A DNA stretch of 64,000 bases from contig NC_073312.1 of NCBI RefSeq assembly GCF_027595985.1, forward strand, positions 6,432,174 to 6,496,173, given 5' to 3'. Position numbers and translations under genes: made by a program. Source of the stretch: Sorex araneus (taxonomy: Eukaryota; Chordata; Mammalia; Eulipotyphla; Soricidae). A model generated the notes under the pieces. The model was not told the origin of the DNA. It saw only the letters and a program-made list of their open reading frames with translations, and searched no databases. Within the stretch, counting starts at the first letter, position 1. Each line of letters opens with the position of its first letter. Of this stretch, positions 44,233 to 57,040 are shown in pieces.

Positions 44233-44639
44233 AGTTCCAGTACTCGTGATTTAAAGCAGGGTGGAGATGGATCACCCTGGGGAGAGACAAGGGTCTCGCT
44301 TTCAAGTTCTGCCTGGCGTTGTCACCTTCTCTGGTCAGGCCGTTGTTGACATTAGTACCATCTTTGTTTATACCAGCCCAGTGGGAGCTCAAATGAAAGG
44401 GCCTTTCCAACCCCAAACACTTAATTACTTTCCCACCCTCCACAAAGTGTGATTCTGAAAAAGTGCAACCTGGGAAAATGCAGTTTGCGTGTTTTTTTTT
44501 TTTTTTGTAAACTGGTTCTGGGGAACCTTCCGAGAGAAGATGAGGCATTGGGCGATGTGGAGGGTCCCGAGCTTCCTAGCAGACTGAGAAGGCATTTGGG
44601 CCCCGGCCTCCGTCTCATTTCCCCTCGAAGGCTGAGGCC

Positions 44640-45340
44640 TTTTGTTGGAAGTATCATAAATGCCATAATATCAGCCATACGCATTTAATTGCAAGTTAAA
44701 AGCAACGAAAAAAAAAAAAAGAATATATCCGCATACCATGAGCGAATGATTTAAACTAATCCTCTGTTTTGTATTATCTGCATCTTTGTTCCCCAATATG
44801 AGTGTTAATATTTAAGAGTTGACTGTAACTTGATAGTTAGCTTAGGAACAAGGACTTATTCTTGAACAATTAGGCCAAATGCAGGCTTATGCAGTTACAT
44901 ACACAATGAAGTACACATTCCTTATTAGTATATAAAGCATTTCACAATTCATAGACAAAGAGCTGTGTTTAATAGTACTTTTTTTTTTTTTCCAAGCAAA
45001 AACCTGGCAAGCCCAAAGAATTGGTACTTGTGTCCTTTCTATACTGGCTGCCTGTGGCCCAGACAGAGTGAGAGAGTGTGAGTGAGTGTGGCATCTGTTA
45101 CTCGGGTATTTGAACCAGAGTTGAAACAGTGAGCGTTCCCTCGGCCAGAAGGTCCCACCTGGGCAGAACTGAAACTTGTTTCTTTCCAACCAGATGAAGG
45201 TGAGAATTCAAACAAGCAGAGCGATTCAGCAGGAGATGTTTCCAATATCAGATTTAATGAATAATTACATGGTTATGAAATAACTAAGGGAGTGTTTAAA
45301 CAGGAAGGGTTTTGTTTAATGTTCACATTCTCAATAAAAC
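44640..45340. promoter_or_regulatory. AT-rich block in intron 2, candidate enhancer
   Basis: An abrupt 700-base AT-rich island in GC-rich surroundings, free of SINEs. It contains homeodomain/POU-like words (GCATTTAATTGC) and forkhead-like words (TGTTTAAACA, TTGTTTAATG). Confidence 0.4.
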
Positions 45341-45530
45341 GGGTCCAGTAGCCCTTTAGCTTGTGTACTTGTCTGGGTGCTGACTCAGCCAGGGTGCTTG
45401 TCTTGCTTTGTTTTGGTCCAGTGCTGACTTAGCTCGGGCCTTTGCTAAAAGCCTGCTGACCCTCTTTCCTGAATCTGGCTTAGTTTTGGGTGTCCATTTC
45501 AGCTGATTTTTCTTGTCTTTTTCTTCTCTT

Positions 45531-45671
45531 TTTTTGAGGAGGGGCACACCTGGCTCAGAGGTTGCTTCTGGCTCTGGCCTCAGGAATCACTCCTGGTGAT
45601 GCCAGGATCGAACCCACGTCGGCTATGTGCAAGGCAAGCACCTTACCTGCTATGCTATATCTCCAGCCCCT
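45531..45671 (-). mobile_element. SINE, reversed
   Basis: GGGGCACACCTGGCTCAGAGG, body, GGATCGAACCC and TGCTATATCTCCAGCCCC. Confidence 0.88.
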
Positions 45672-45730
45672 GATTTTTCTTTTCTCTTCTTTTCTTTTCT
45701 TTTTTTTTTTTTTTAAAAGCAGGGGACTTG

Positions 45731-45913
45731 GGGCAGGAGCAATAGCACAGCGGGTAGGGCGTTTGCCTTGCACATGACTGACCCGGGTTCAATTCCCAGC
45801 ATCCCACATGGTCCCCCGAGCACTGCCAGGAATTATTCCTGAGTGCAGAGCCAGGAGTTAACCCCTGTGCATCACTTGGGTGTGACCCAAAAAGCCAAAA
45901 AAAAATAAAAAAT
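45731..45913 (+). mobile_element. SINE, A-tailed type, with target duplication
   Basis: Complete copy with A-rich tail. AAAAGCAGGGGACTTG flanks it (45,715-45,730 and about 45,916-45,931). Confidence 0.96.
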
Positions 45914-45931
45914 AAAAAAGCAGGGGACTTG

Positions 45932-47684
45932 ATTTGGGGCTGACTTTAGAAACCACAGCTGGGATGTCAGTCGCCTGGGTGCTGGCTTGGTTCATTCTAG
46001 GTTTAATAAACGGCCTGAACAGGCAGTTCAGAAATTGTTGTTCGAAGTTTTTCAGGTGCTGGTACAAGTGATTTGGACCCAGTAGCTTATTACAATTATT
46101 ATTATTTACCTTTCGTTCCTTGCAGGATGTTAACCTTCAGTTTTGCTTAATCTTTTTTTTTTTTCCCAATATCCCTGGTCCTCGGTTAAGGGCTGGTGCT
46201 GCCTTTACAGCTTTCCTGGCTTTGAAGCCCTGGGTGTTGCTCACCCTAGTGTTTCTCCCGTGTGGTGGCTTTTCTGTGGCCAGGTAGGGCCTTAGCAGAG
46301 GGACCGCGTCTGGGTTTCTGAGTGCTCCAGGCTGCAGACCCACAGAGCTCTCCTTTGACCTGGCCGGGACTCTTGAACTTGAGCTTTTAAAGATCTTGGT
46401 GTCTTTTGGGGTCAGTGTTAATCTTTCTGGGAAGCCCAGGAGAATGCATGCAGGAGGGACCACTTCCTCCTGCTGGCCCCAGCCACCCCCTGGCCTTAGG
46501 ATTAGGGAAGAGAGTGGCTGGGAAGCCCCAGGCGAGGTTCCCTGATGCTGCTGGTCGGAGGAGCGTTTGGCCATAGCACCGTGTTGGCCCGACATGTCTT
46601 GGACTTGCCTCCTGCGACTTCCCCAGCTCCGGGATTTCCTGATAAGAAGATCCAAGATGGTAGCCACACCCTTGGAGCTCTCTGGGCACCCCTCACTGGC
46701 CTCCGTCCCTTTGCCTTGACCTTCATTCCACTTAGCCCCTCACACCCCAGGATTCTTATCTGGGGGAGGGCTGAGCCCAGTTTGGTGTCCTGTCGCGATG
46801 GAGCGGACGGGCACCTTGAACTTGGAGGGTAGCGGAGGTGCACGTTGTGGGGAGTTGCCCTTGATTCCACGTGGGGATCCGAGACCCTCTCGGCCCCTCT
46901 CTGGACGCGGCGGTGTTTCCCGTGGGTCTTCCACCCTCAGTCCGGGGGCCGAGTGGCGGCGTCTCCTTTGCCGCCTCGTCCGACGCAGGAGACGGAGATT
47001 TCCAAGTCGTTTCCGAGAGGAACGCCCGGGTACAGCCTCTCAGGTGCTGGTGACGATGATGTTTTACGAGGAGGTTAAAATAGCTTAGAAGGAAAATGTG
47101 GACACATCCAGCAAGGAGGACAAAGGTCGTATTGATTTGTGTGATGGATGGCGGGCTTCTCCTGGAGAGAAAACTCAATGCCGAGCTCTGGCTTGGGTAA
47201 ACTATAAATTGTCGTGGCGGCCTGCAGACACTGGGAGTCTGTGTTGCCTCGATGTGTGGCCTCTTTTCACACCAGATCCACCGTTAAGATTTTCCATACA
47301 TGCCTGGTTGTCATGTCCTGACAGTGAGAAACTGGGGAGTCCACCTCTGAGCGTGGGGGGGAGGGGGGCGTCCTGTGTAATGAATGTAGCGGTCTTTGTA
47401 GGAGGTAAGTTTGGGGTTTAAACTCTTCGAAGACCCTTTCACTTCAGATTCACTTGGCCGTGAACTTGCCTCAGGGGGGCCTGGTCGCCTTGGGGTGGGC
47501 TCACCCCCCCTCCACACTGAAGTATGCGTTCATGCTGGGTGAACAATTAAGTATATGTATCCGAGGAGGCACATGGTTCATGTTGAAAATGACTTATGAT
47601 GTTAAAAAGACCAAGAATCCCTTCTTTAATGAACCTGGATTCTACATCCTCAGTTTTCCTTTTTCCCCCTGATAGAGTTGGGGT
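45932..47684. other. intron 2: no feature recognised
   Basis: Unique-looking DNA of 1.75 kb. The part from 47,500 to 47,660 is AT-richer and could be conserved. Confidence 0.45.
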
Positions 47685-47990
47685 CGTGGGGGGTTTGGGC
47701 CACATCCAGCTGTGCTCAGGGCTGGCTCTGTGCCTCCATCAGAATCACCCTTGGCAGGGCCTGGCAGGGTGGGGGTAGGCACACAATATTCTTATTTATT
47801 CCTATTATTATTTTTTAAATTAATTTTTATATTGGATCACTGGAAGATGCACAGTTACAAAGCTGTTCGTGGTTGAGTTTCAGTCAGACAGTTCCATCCC
47901 CTGCCCTGGGGGGACAATATTCTATACCAGGGATCGAACCAGGGTCAGCCACATGCAAGTACCTTAGTCCCTCTGGTACCTCTCTAGCCC
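47685..47990 (-). mobile_element. SINE and LINE 3' end fragments, interleaved
   Basis: 47,685-47,785 is a reversed SINE body. 47,800-47,920 is a reversed LINE 3' end (GGATCACTGGAAGATGCACAG). 47,920-47,990 is a SINE head (GGGATCGAACCAGGG). Confidence 0.65.
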
Positions 47991-48044
47991 CTCCCTCCCG
48001 TTCCCCCGCCCCCGCCAAAATAAATCCAACCCTTTTTTTCTGTT

Positions 48045-48193
48045 TGTTTTATGTTTGGATCCCACTGACCAATGATGGTTAGTGCCCAGGGGTCACTCCT
48101 GGGGGTGCTGGGGGCTTGTAGCATCACGGTCGAGCCCAGGCTGTCTCCTGCAAAGCAAATGCTCCTCCCCATCGCGCCCTTCCCCGGCCCCGA
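48045..48193 (-). mobile_element. old SINE copy
   Basis: CCCAGGGGTCACTCCTGGGGG, CGGTCGAGCCCAGG and GCAAAGCAAATGCTCC. Confidence 0.65.
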
Positions 48194-48269
48194 GCCCACT
48201 CAGTGTTGCTGTGCTCTTGGACACAGAAGCTTCCAGAAGGGGCTCGTCCTTGGAGAACTCAGCCAGTTG

Positions 48270-48385
48270 GGTTTGAAGCGCGCTCTGCACCGGTTCCGTG
48301 ACCTTGGAGAAGTTAGATAACCTCCCTGCGTCTCCCTTTCTTTATCTCCCTCTCCTGGATGAGGGAATCTGGGGATTAATGGAAA
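48270..48385 (+). mobile_element. MIR
   Basis: CCGTGACCTTGGAGAAGTTAG, then ATAACCTCCCTGCGTCTCCC: the forward MIR core with its right flank. Confidence 0.8.
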
Positions 48386-49332
48386 TAGCTCCCAGCCCTG
48401 CGCCCGGGCCTCCGGCCCCATTGTTGCTGCTGGGAAAGGCCGGTTTCCTCTCCGCCCCACCCCACTTCCTTGTCAAAGTAAAGGATTTGGAACCAATATT
48501 TCAGGGGCGTTTCCCCTAAAACGCCGCAGTGATAAATCCAGAAGGCATCGCCGCTCATTAGAATAGAAAGGAGTCCGAGCCTTCTCGCTATCTTGGCCTT
48601 GGCGGATCCTTCACCTTGGGGGGCTCCAGCTTCTTGCAGCCTCAAGAGTTCCGGGTTGATGTGGACACCTCCCCCCCCACCCCGCCCCCTGACCTTCTTC
48701 CCGGGCCCCACTGAACCCAGGGTGTTGTAGCTACACCGTGGCTGGGCTGGGCGGCCCTGAGGTGATGGGGCACGGAGCGTCGTGGCACGGGGTCTGCTGT
48801 GAGGTTTCTGAAGGGTGTTTCGGGGGGCTGGGGGGGTGCAGGGAGGCAGCTGGCCCCCATGGCAGCCAGCTTGCACCCCCGGGCACCGCACAGGGCCCCG
48901 ACACCCTGCCAGGAGTCATCACCCAAGTGGAGAGCCAGGAGGGAGCCCCGGGCCCCAGCGGGCGTGGCCCTCAGACAAAACCCAGGTGTGAGGGTGCAGG
49001 GGGAGCGAGGGCAGGGCGGGCTCGGGCGTGCAGGGGCGGGGGCCGTGCCAGGCGGGCCCTGAGGTGTCGAGGCGGGAGCCCGAGCACGTCACGCCTTGGT
49101 TCTGTCCACTGCAGCCCGCTTCCCTGGTCGGACCGATGGGTGTCCGGCCTGCACGGTGCTGCCGGGCCCCGTGGAAGGGCGCCCTGAAACTTGCGAGAGA
49201 CACCCCAGGCCGGACCACTGAGAGGCTGGCGGTCACAGGCAGGTGCGGCCCCCCGTGGGGTCATTTCATTCTGTGTGTTAGGTGCCCACGGTGGCTGCAG
49301 GGACCTGGACATGGATCGATTTATTTTATCTT
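48386..49332. other. intron 2: no feature recognised
   Basis: The stretch 48,470-48,620 is balanced in composition and SINE-free; possibly constrained. The rest is GC-rich. Confidence 0.4.
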
Positions 49333-49440
49333 TTTCGTGTTTGTTTTGGGCCACACTAGGTGGTACTCGGGGCCCCCAGGGGATACGCCTGGCTGGGTGC
49401 TGGGAGGTCGCCTAGCGGGCTGTGGCGTGGGGATGGCGCG
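49333..49440 (-). mobile_element. old SINE fragment
   Basis: GGGCCACACTAGGTGGTACTC with a shortened body. Confidence 0.5.
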
Positions 49441-50116
49441 GGCTGCCCGCACGGAAGGCCTCTAGGCAGCTCGCTGACCTTCTCTGTACTCCTCTTATCG
49501 CTGATCTGAAGATCCAGTGGCCCCCGGGCCCGCCATGCTCCTCCGGGGCTCCTGGGCCATGAAATGGTCCCTGCAGGACCCTAAAGTGAGGACCCGGGCC
49601 CCCCCGGGCAGAGGGTGGGTTTATTGGTCCATGCTTGCTGCCTGTCTCCTGAGAGAGGGACGTCAGCGGACTCCTGCTGGCCCTGTCACACGGCCAGTCC
49701 TGGGCCTGGCCCCGCTCGCCACACCCCTTCCCCTCCAGCTGTTTGTAGACGCAGCATGTCCTGTAAAAGCTGTTCCCACAGGCGCCTCTGTGAACATTCC
49801 AGAATGACCTCTGGAAGGTAGTGTACCGGGGTGGGTGCTCACCTCTGCCTGCCGCCCCAGGTGGTGACCCGCTCAGCAGGTGGCCGGTGTCCAGGAGTGG
49901 ACGGCCGCCCTGCCCGCTGCTCCCCGCCCCCCGCCGGCTCGTGGTACGTGCTTCCGCCCCTGCCCAGGGCGCGCCTCCTGAGTGGTCCCCTGGACTTAGC
50001 GCCCACCTTATCTCCCCAGCTCATGGAGGACTGGGCTGCTGACCCCCAGACCTCTCGTGGTCGTGAAAACGGCCAAGATCAAGGCGTTTGTACAAAGACT
50101 TCCTGGTCTTTGTACC

Positions 50117-50181
50117 ACCTGAGATGAGGACAGCCAAAAAAAAAAAAAAAAAGGAAAGAAATAATAGAAAAGGAAAAAGCA
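50117..50181 (+). repeat. A-rich tract
   Basis: A run of A and GAAA words without a SINE body next to it. Confidence 0.8.
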
Positions 50182-50457
50182 TCCGAAGAATGAAAGGGCA
50201 GAACAGTCCACCCACGCTTCTCTCTGCTCGGCCCCGGCAGGGTGTCCCCAGGGGAACCAGGCCCGTCTGTAAAGCAAAGTTCAGTTCCGTGGTTTGCATG
50301 CGCCAGTGCCCTCCGGAGCGGAGCCGGGCTCCCTGGCTGCCCTCTGCACCGGGCACTGCATGGGGAAGGCAGAGCACCCAGGGGCCAGTGGCAGGGAGGG
50401 GCCTGGGGAGGGCAGAGGTCGGGAGCAGGACGCAGCTTCCCTCCTCCAGTGTCTGAG

Positions 50458-50610
50458 TGTCGGGCCACCCCCAGTGATGCTGGCGGCTCCTCCCAGCTCA
50501 GTGCTCAGGTGCCACCTCCACCACCCCAGGCGGTGCCCAAGGACCATGCGGGGTCGGGACTGGGCCCGGGCCTCCCGCGTGTGGCCCTTTGCTCCCGCTG
50601 CTGAGCCCTC
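50458..50610 (-). mobile_element. old SINE copy
   Basis: GGGCCACCCCCAGTGATGCTG, CTCAGTGCTCAGGTGCC and a decayed head. Confidence 0.55.
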
Positions 50611-53384
50611 TTGGGGGGTTGCCGGCCGGCCGGGGAGTGGGTCTGGGGCGCATTCCCGGGTGCTCCCGCTCTGATTTTGACCCCCCCACCGCCCCGATCG
50701 GTTGCGGGAGACTCCTGTGCCCGCCAGGTTCTGTGGGGCAGGCAAAAACAGTTCCAGGTCTTGTCTGCGAGCAGCGTTTGGCACATGCTCGCAGAAACGG
50801 GGGGCTGCTCCTGATGTGGGGTGAAGGTCCTGGCGGGGAGAGGCAGGCTTGTCTCAAGGCTCCCGGGGACCCTCGCTCCCGAGGACGCCAGTTTGCTGGG
50901 GGCGCAGGGCCAGGGCAGAGGGGCGCGAGGTGAGATCGGGGACACTGGTGGGACATACCGGGGATATATGGGGGGCAGGTCCTCCATCTGGGTCTCTCGG
51001 TCCAGGCTGGGCCTGGGGTGGGGGTTCCCCACTTGACCAGCAAGGACCGGCGGCCTGCGGCTTCCTTTCTGCTGCCTGCTCTCTGCTGTCACCTGTAGCT
51101 CCTGCCCCAGAGACCTTTCGAACCAGGGGACAGTCGGGGGGCAGCGCCCAGCTTGCACTAGGCGGGCGGCGGGGGGTGGTGGTGGTGGTGTCTCAGGGAC
51201 ATGAGCCAGGCAGCGAGTGGGGGTCCCCCCCCCAGCCCTGGGAGCTCTCAGCTGGGACCCCGAAACGCTTCTCCCTAAAGGGACACAGCTTGGGTTTAAA
51301 AGCGGGCCGGGCGGGCTGTGGTTCCCTTGTGGGCGCCTGCGCCTGGCCTTCCTCCCCGCCGACGGGGTCCTCCGGGGAGGCCGGACCTGGTGTCCAGGAG
51401 AGTTTACCTCTGTGCGAGTCGGGGCTGAGGGCCGCCGAGAAGGTTAACCGCGTGTCGCCTGTCTTGATTTGGAATTTCCGGAAGCAACATGGTTCCTCTC
51501 CTGCAGCCCAGACTCTCCTGCCTGCCTCAGCTCCTCTCTCTCTGCAAGCCACAGAGGGGAGGCAAGCATGGGGGGCCCCCAACACATAGGCCTCCCTGGG
51601 TCCCGCGGGCTCAAACCAGCTGGGAATGTGACCACCCCTGCGGGCCCGACAGCAGACCCTTCTCCGGGGCCACCCCCAGCCAGCTGCTCGCTGAAGGGCC
51701 TGGCGGCCAGGAATCCGCCTGCAGCCTGGGCCCGACTGCCTGCCGAGGCCAGGCCTGAACTCGCAGAGGCCGGCAGCCACATCAAACCCATTCAAATGAG
51801 GAGCACCATCTGTTCCCCACACCCAGCTGCTGGCCCTTCATTTGCAAATGGCTGCGCTGGGGCTCGGAGGGGCCACGGGGGTCACATCTGCAGGCCCGGG
51901 GGCTGCAGAGGAGCTGGGTCCTGCAGAGAGAAGAACGAACGACCCTTTAAGTAAACTTGCTGAACAATGACCCCCGAAGGGCCAGAGTTGAAAAAGCAGT
52001 AGGCTGCCTCGCCCTCCTAGAATAATGCTCAAGCCCCCCTTCCGGGGTCCCCCTTTTCTTCTGTCCAGGGTGTGTGTATGTGGGGGGGTGTCACTTTCAT
52101 GCCTGATGGAGAGGAGTCAGGCCCCTAGGCTGGGGGTGGGGGGGGAGGGTTGGCGGCCGGGGGTGAGGCCATCACTCTAACCTTGCAGGGGCAGCTGGAC
52201 CCAAGTAGGGAGTGTCCGGCCATGGTGCTGGGAGCCTCCGGGAGGTTCCTTGTGGCTCTCGCCCTCCAGGCCCTGGACGCTTGTGCCTGGAGTGTCCACT
52301 GACCTTGGGCTTGGGGCATGCTTGCCCTCTGATAGGCAATCTGGCGACTCTTCCTAAAACCCCAGTTCTCAGGCCTTGGGCCCCCCTGCCTGCGGGTATG
52401 CGGGTTTCCTGGCCCCCCCAAGGCCCCACCAGGAACCTTTTCCCCAAGGGATTTCTGGGGCGTGGGGGTTCCTGACGCCCACCGGTATCTCCTGGGGCTC
52501 CCGCACGGGCCGGGTCGATGGGAGACGGTGCCTCCGGCGCCAGCCCGCCTTCCCTTGAAGCCGACAGGACCCAGCAGGCACCCCGGGCCCCTGATGGTCC
52601 TTCAGGCCCCGGGGCCTTGATGAACTTTCCAGAAATCCCGGCTGGGGGAGCTTCCCTGGCCGTGACGTGACTGGCCTGCCGCAGTCAGGAGCGGGAACGG
52701 AGGGCCCCTGGGCAGAAGGACGAGCAGACACAGCTGGCCGGGCGGGCCCTGCGGGGAGGAGGGCTGTCTCCCGGGGGTGCGCCCCCCGGAGGGGCTCCCC
52801 GGAGACGTCCGGTGTTTTCTCTCCTTGGGGTGACCTTGATCCGCAGCTGGCCAGAAGGGGCTGCTTTCCTGTTCGTTCCTCGGGGTCGGGGAGGGAGGCT
52901 GGGCTACACGAGGGGGCTGCTGGCCTGGGCCGGCACATCAGTGGCCCCCAAACCCGGGACGGCCCGCGCCTCGGCCCCACCCAGGGCACCCAGAGACGTC
53001 AGACAGGGCCTCAGGCCGCCCTATGTGCTGGATCCTGCACCCCGCCAGGCCGAGATGGATGGGGGTGGGGGCATTGGTCTGTGCGGGCAGATAGTGGACA
53101 AAGGCGGGGTAAAGAGGGGGTGGACTGGACTTGGCCAGGCAGAGGAGCAGGATGGAAAGAATAGGTCCCTTTGCTGGGGGCGAGGGGAGGGCTGCCGGGG
53201 GCTCTGAAGTGGGGCTGTTAGTGGGGTGACATTCTCTGGGTCTGACCCCAGCAGGGGAAAGGTTGGTTTGGGTCCCCTCCCCCCTTTAGAAAAAGAGCAA
53301 ACCAGAACCCAGTCCTGCTTCTCAGGATACCGGTCTGGTAGGGTCTGGGGGCTGCGGGATCCATGTTAGGGGGCTGGGCCTGGC
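50611..53384. other. intron 2: no feature recognised
   Basis: 2.8 kb of GC-rich DNA without recognised repeats; open frames on both strands are compositional. Confidence 0.45.
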
Positions 53385-53515
53385 CTCCGACCCGGGTTCC
53401 ACCCCCGGCATCCCATAGAGTCCCCTGTGCCCCACCGGGACTGATTCCTGAGTGCAGAGCCAGGAGGAGCCCCTGAACATCTCTGCCAAACAAGCAGAAA
53501 ACCAAGAAGCCACCC
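53385..53515 (+). mobile_element. SINE, 5' truncated
   Basis: ACCCGGGTTCCACCCCCGGC (B box region), then body CTGATTCCTGAGTGCAGAGCC. Confidence 0.8.
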
Positions 53516-53954
53516 AGCCAAGGAAGCCAAGCTCAGGAGAGTGACAGGCGGCCGGATGGCGGTGGGAGTGAGGTCCTGCCTCGGAGGGGGGATTCACGGC
53601 GGAGGGGCGTGGGGGTGGTGTGGTGAGAGGCTGGGGGGGAGGGCGGGGGAGAGGGGCTGAGGGGCGGCCGTGAGCTGGGTTGATGGTCTGTGGCCAGTGA
53701 ACAAGATGCCAGCTGAGGGGGAGGGGGAGGAGGAGGTGGAAGGTCACCTGCTTGTTTTTGGGCCTCTGCAGACATCCAGGTAACGTGTCCCTGGGGCAGG
53801 TAGGAATCTGAGCCTGCAAGCAGAGACTTGAGTGGCTGACTTGAGGGGGCGGGAACGCTGGAATCCGGAGCTCAGGCCGGGAGGGGGCGGGGGTGGCGGC
53901 GGAGAGGAGTTTCCTCGAAGGACCTCCCGTAGCATGTTGCGGGTAGGAAGGGCT

Positions 53955-54210
53955 GCACACACTCAGACACGTGCACACACGTGTGTACGCACAGGTTATG
54001 TGCCAACACGTCTGCACATAAGTCACGTGCACACACATGTCACGTGTGCGGACACGCACACATAGCTTGTGTGCGAACAGTGCGCTCAAGCCATGTAGAC
54101 ACACACGTCACAGACATGCAGACATGCATGCATGTACAGGTTACGTGCCAACACACGCACACAGGTCATGTCTGCATGCATTCATACATAGGTCAGATGC
54201 AGACACACAT
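53955..54210. repeat. degenerate CA-rich minisatellite
   Basis: CACACACGT, GTTACGTGCCAACAC and AGACATGCA words recur irregularly. Confidence 0.8.
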
Positions 54211-54483
54211 GAAGCGGGCGGCACTAGAGACGGCGGTGGAGAGACTCTCTCTTTCCCCCCTTCCCGTGTGTCCAGGCTGAGAGGACCTGGCTAGCCGCGT
54301 TTCCTCCCCTGCTGCTTAGTCTGCGGCCACAGACTAAGTTCTTCACCGAGAAGTTTCTGTCCATCTCTTCTCACTTTTTGACGGGGTTGGGTGGTGTGTT
54401 TTTCTTGCCGGGTTCTACTGGTGCTTCGTCCACCTTGGGTGTTGACCCTTGATGAGGTGAGTTAGTGAATAATAGTGTGTCCA

Positions 54484-54663
54484 GGGGCTGGAGCAATAGC
54501 ACAGCGGGGAGGGCGTTTGCCTTGCACACGGCCGATCCGGGTTCGATTCCCAGCATCCCATAGGGTCCCCTGAGCACTGCCAGGAGTAATTCCTGAGTGC
54601 AGAGTCAGGAGGAACCTCTGTGCATTGCCGGTGTGACCCAAAAAAGCAAAGAAAAAAAAAAAA
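54484..54663 (+). mobile_element. SINE, A-tailed type, with target duplication
   Basis: Complete copy. GTGTGTCC flanks it on the left (about 54,475) and right (about 54,665). Confidence 0.95.
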
Positions 54664-55027
54664 GGTGTGTCCCAGGCCGGGGGCTCTTTGTCCCCTGGTC
54701 TTCGGTGTCTTTGGGCCGTGGAAGCGTCGTGGCTTCCCGTAGTCCGGTTTGCGTGTCTTTGCCTCGCTTGCCTGCTCAGTGGCGGTGCTCATCCTTGCTG
54801 CCCGTGGCGCCCGCGTCACGGAGAGCCCAGCCGCGTTCCTTCCGTGTTCCCTCTGGATCCAGTCACTTCCTTTCTGGAGGGGTGTGCTTAGGGCTCGGAT
54901 CCCCGGACTTTCCTTGAGGGGTGTGTGTGTGTGTGTGGGCGGGGGGGGGGGTATTCCAGAGAGATCCTGTGACTCCGTGATTCTGGGGTTCCTGTTTCTC
55001 CCCTGAGCTGATTAGTGTGTTTGCCTT

Positions 55028-55155
55028 CAGGCCACACCCGGTGAGTTCAGGGGCTCCGTGTGGTGCTTGAGGGTCTCGCCCTGCAGACCAGGCGGTGCTG
55101 GGGCTCGAACCCAGGCCTCCTGCCTGCAAAGCCTGTGCTCAGTCCACGGATTCCT
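55028..55155 (-). mobile_element. old SINE fragment
   Basis: GGCCACACCCGGTGAGTTCAG and GGGGCTCGAACCCAGG. Confidence 0.6.
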
Positions 55156-55249
55156 CGCCTGGCTCCTAGCAGGGACAGTCGTGAGGTGGAGAAGTTCTGT
55201 CCCTCCCGAGGCGGCTCCGGCCAGTTGTGCTGGGCAGGGTCAGGAGTGC

Positions 55250-55665
55250 TGTGGCTTGGCGGCTGCATGGTGTGATGGTTGCATAGCTCTGTGGCTGTGT
55301 GGTACGGTGGCTGGCTTGGTGGTTCTGTGACCGTGTGGCTCCGTGGCTGCATGACCCTGTGACTGTGTGGCTCCGTGGCTGCGTGGCTGTGTGGCTGTGT
55401 GGCTCCATGGCTCTGTAGCTGTGTGGCTCCGTGGCTGCGTGACCCTATGGCTCTGTGGCTCTGTGGCTCCGTGGCCCTGCGTCTCTGTGGCTGCATGGAT
55501 CTGTGGCTGCGTGACCCTGTGGCTGTGTGGTTCTGTCTGTGGCTCCATGGCTCCGTGGCTACATGGGTCTGTGGCTGCGTGACTCTGTGGCTGTGTGGTT
55601 CCGTGGCTCCGTGGCTGCATGGGTCTGTGGCTGCATGGCTCTGTAGCTGTGTGGTGCAGGGGCGC
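55250..55665. repeat. (GTGGCTSY)n minisatellite
   Basis: About 415 bases of 8-base units (GTGGCTCC, GTGGCTGT, GTGGCTGC, with TGACCCT variants). It makes long repetitive open frames on both strands that are not genes. Confidence 0.95.
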
Positions 55666-57040
<1,375 letters not shown>

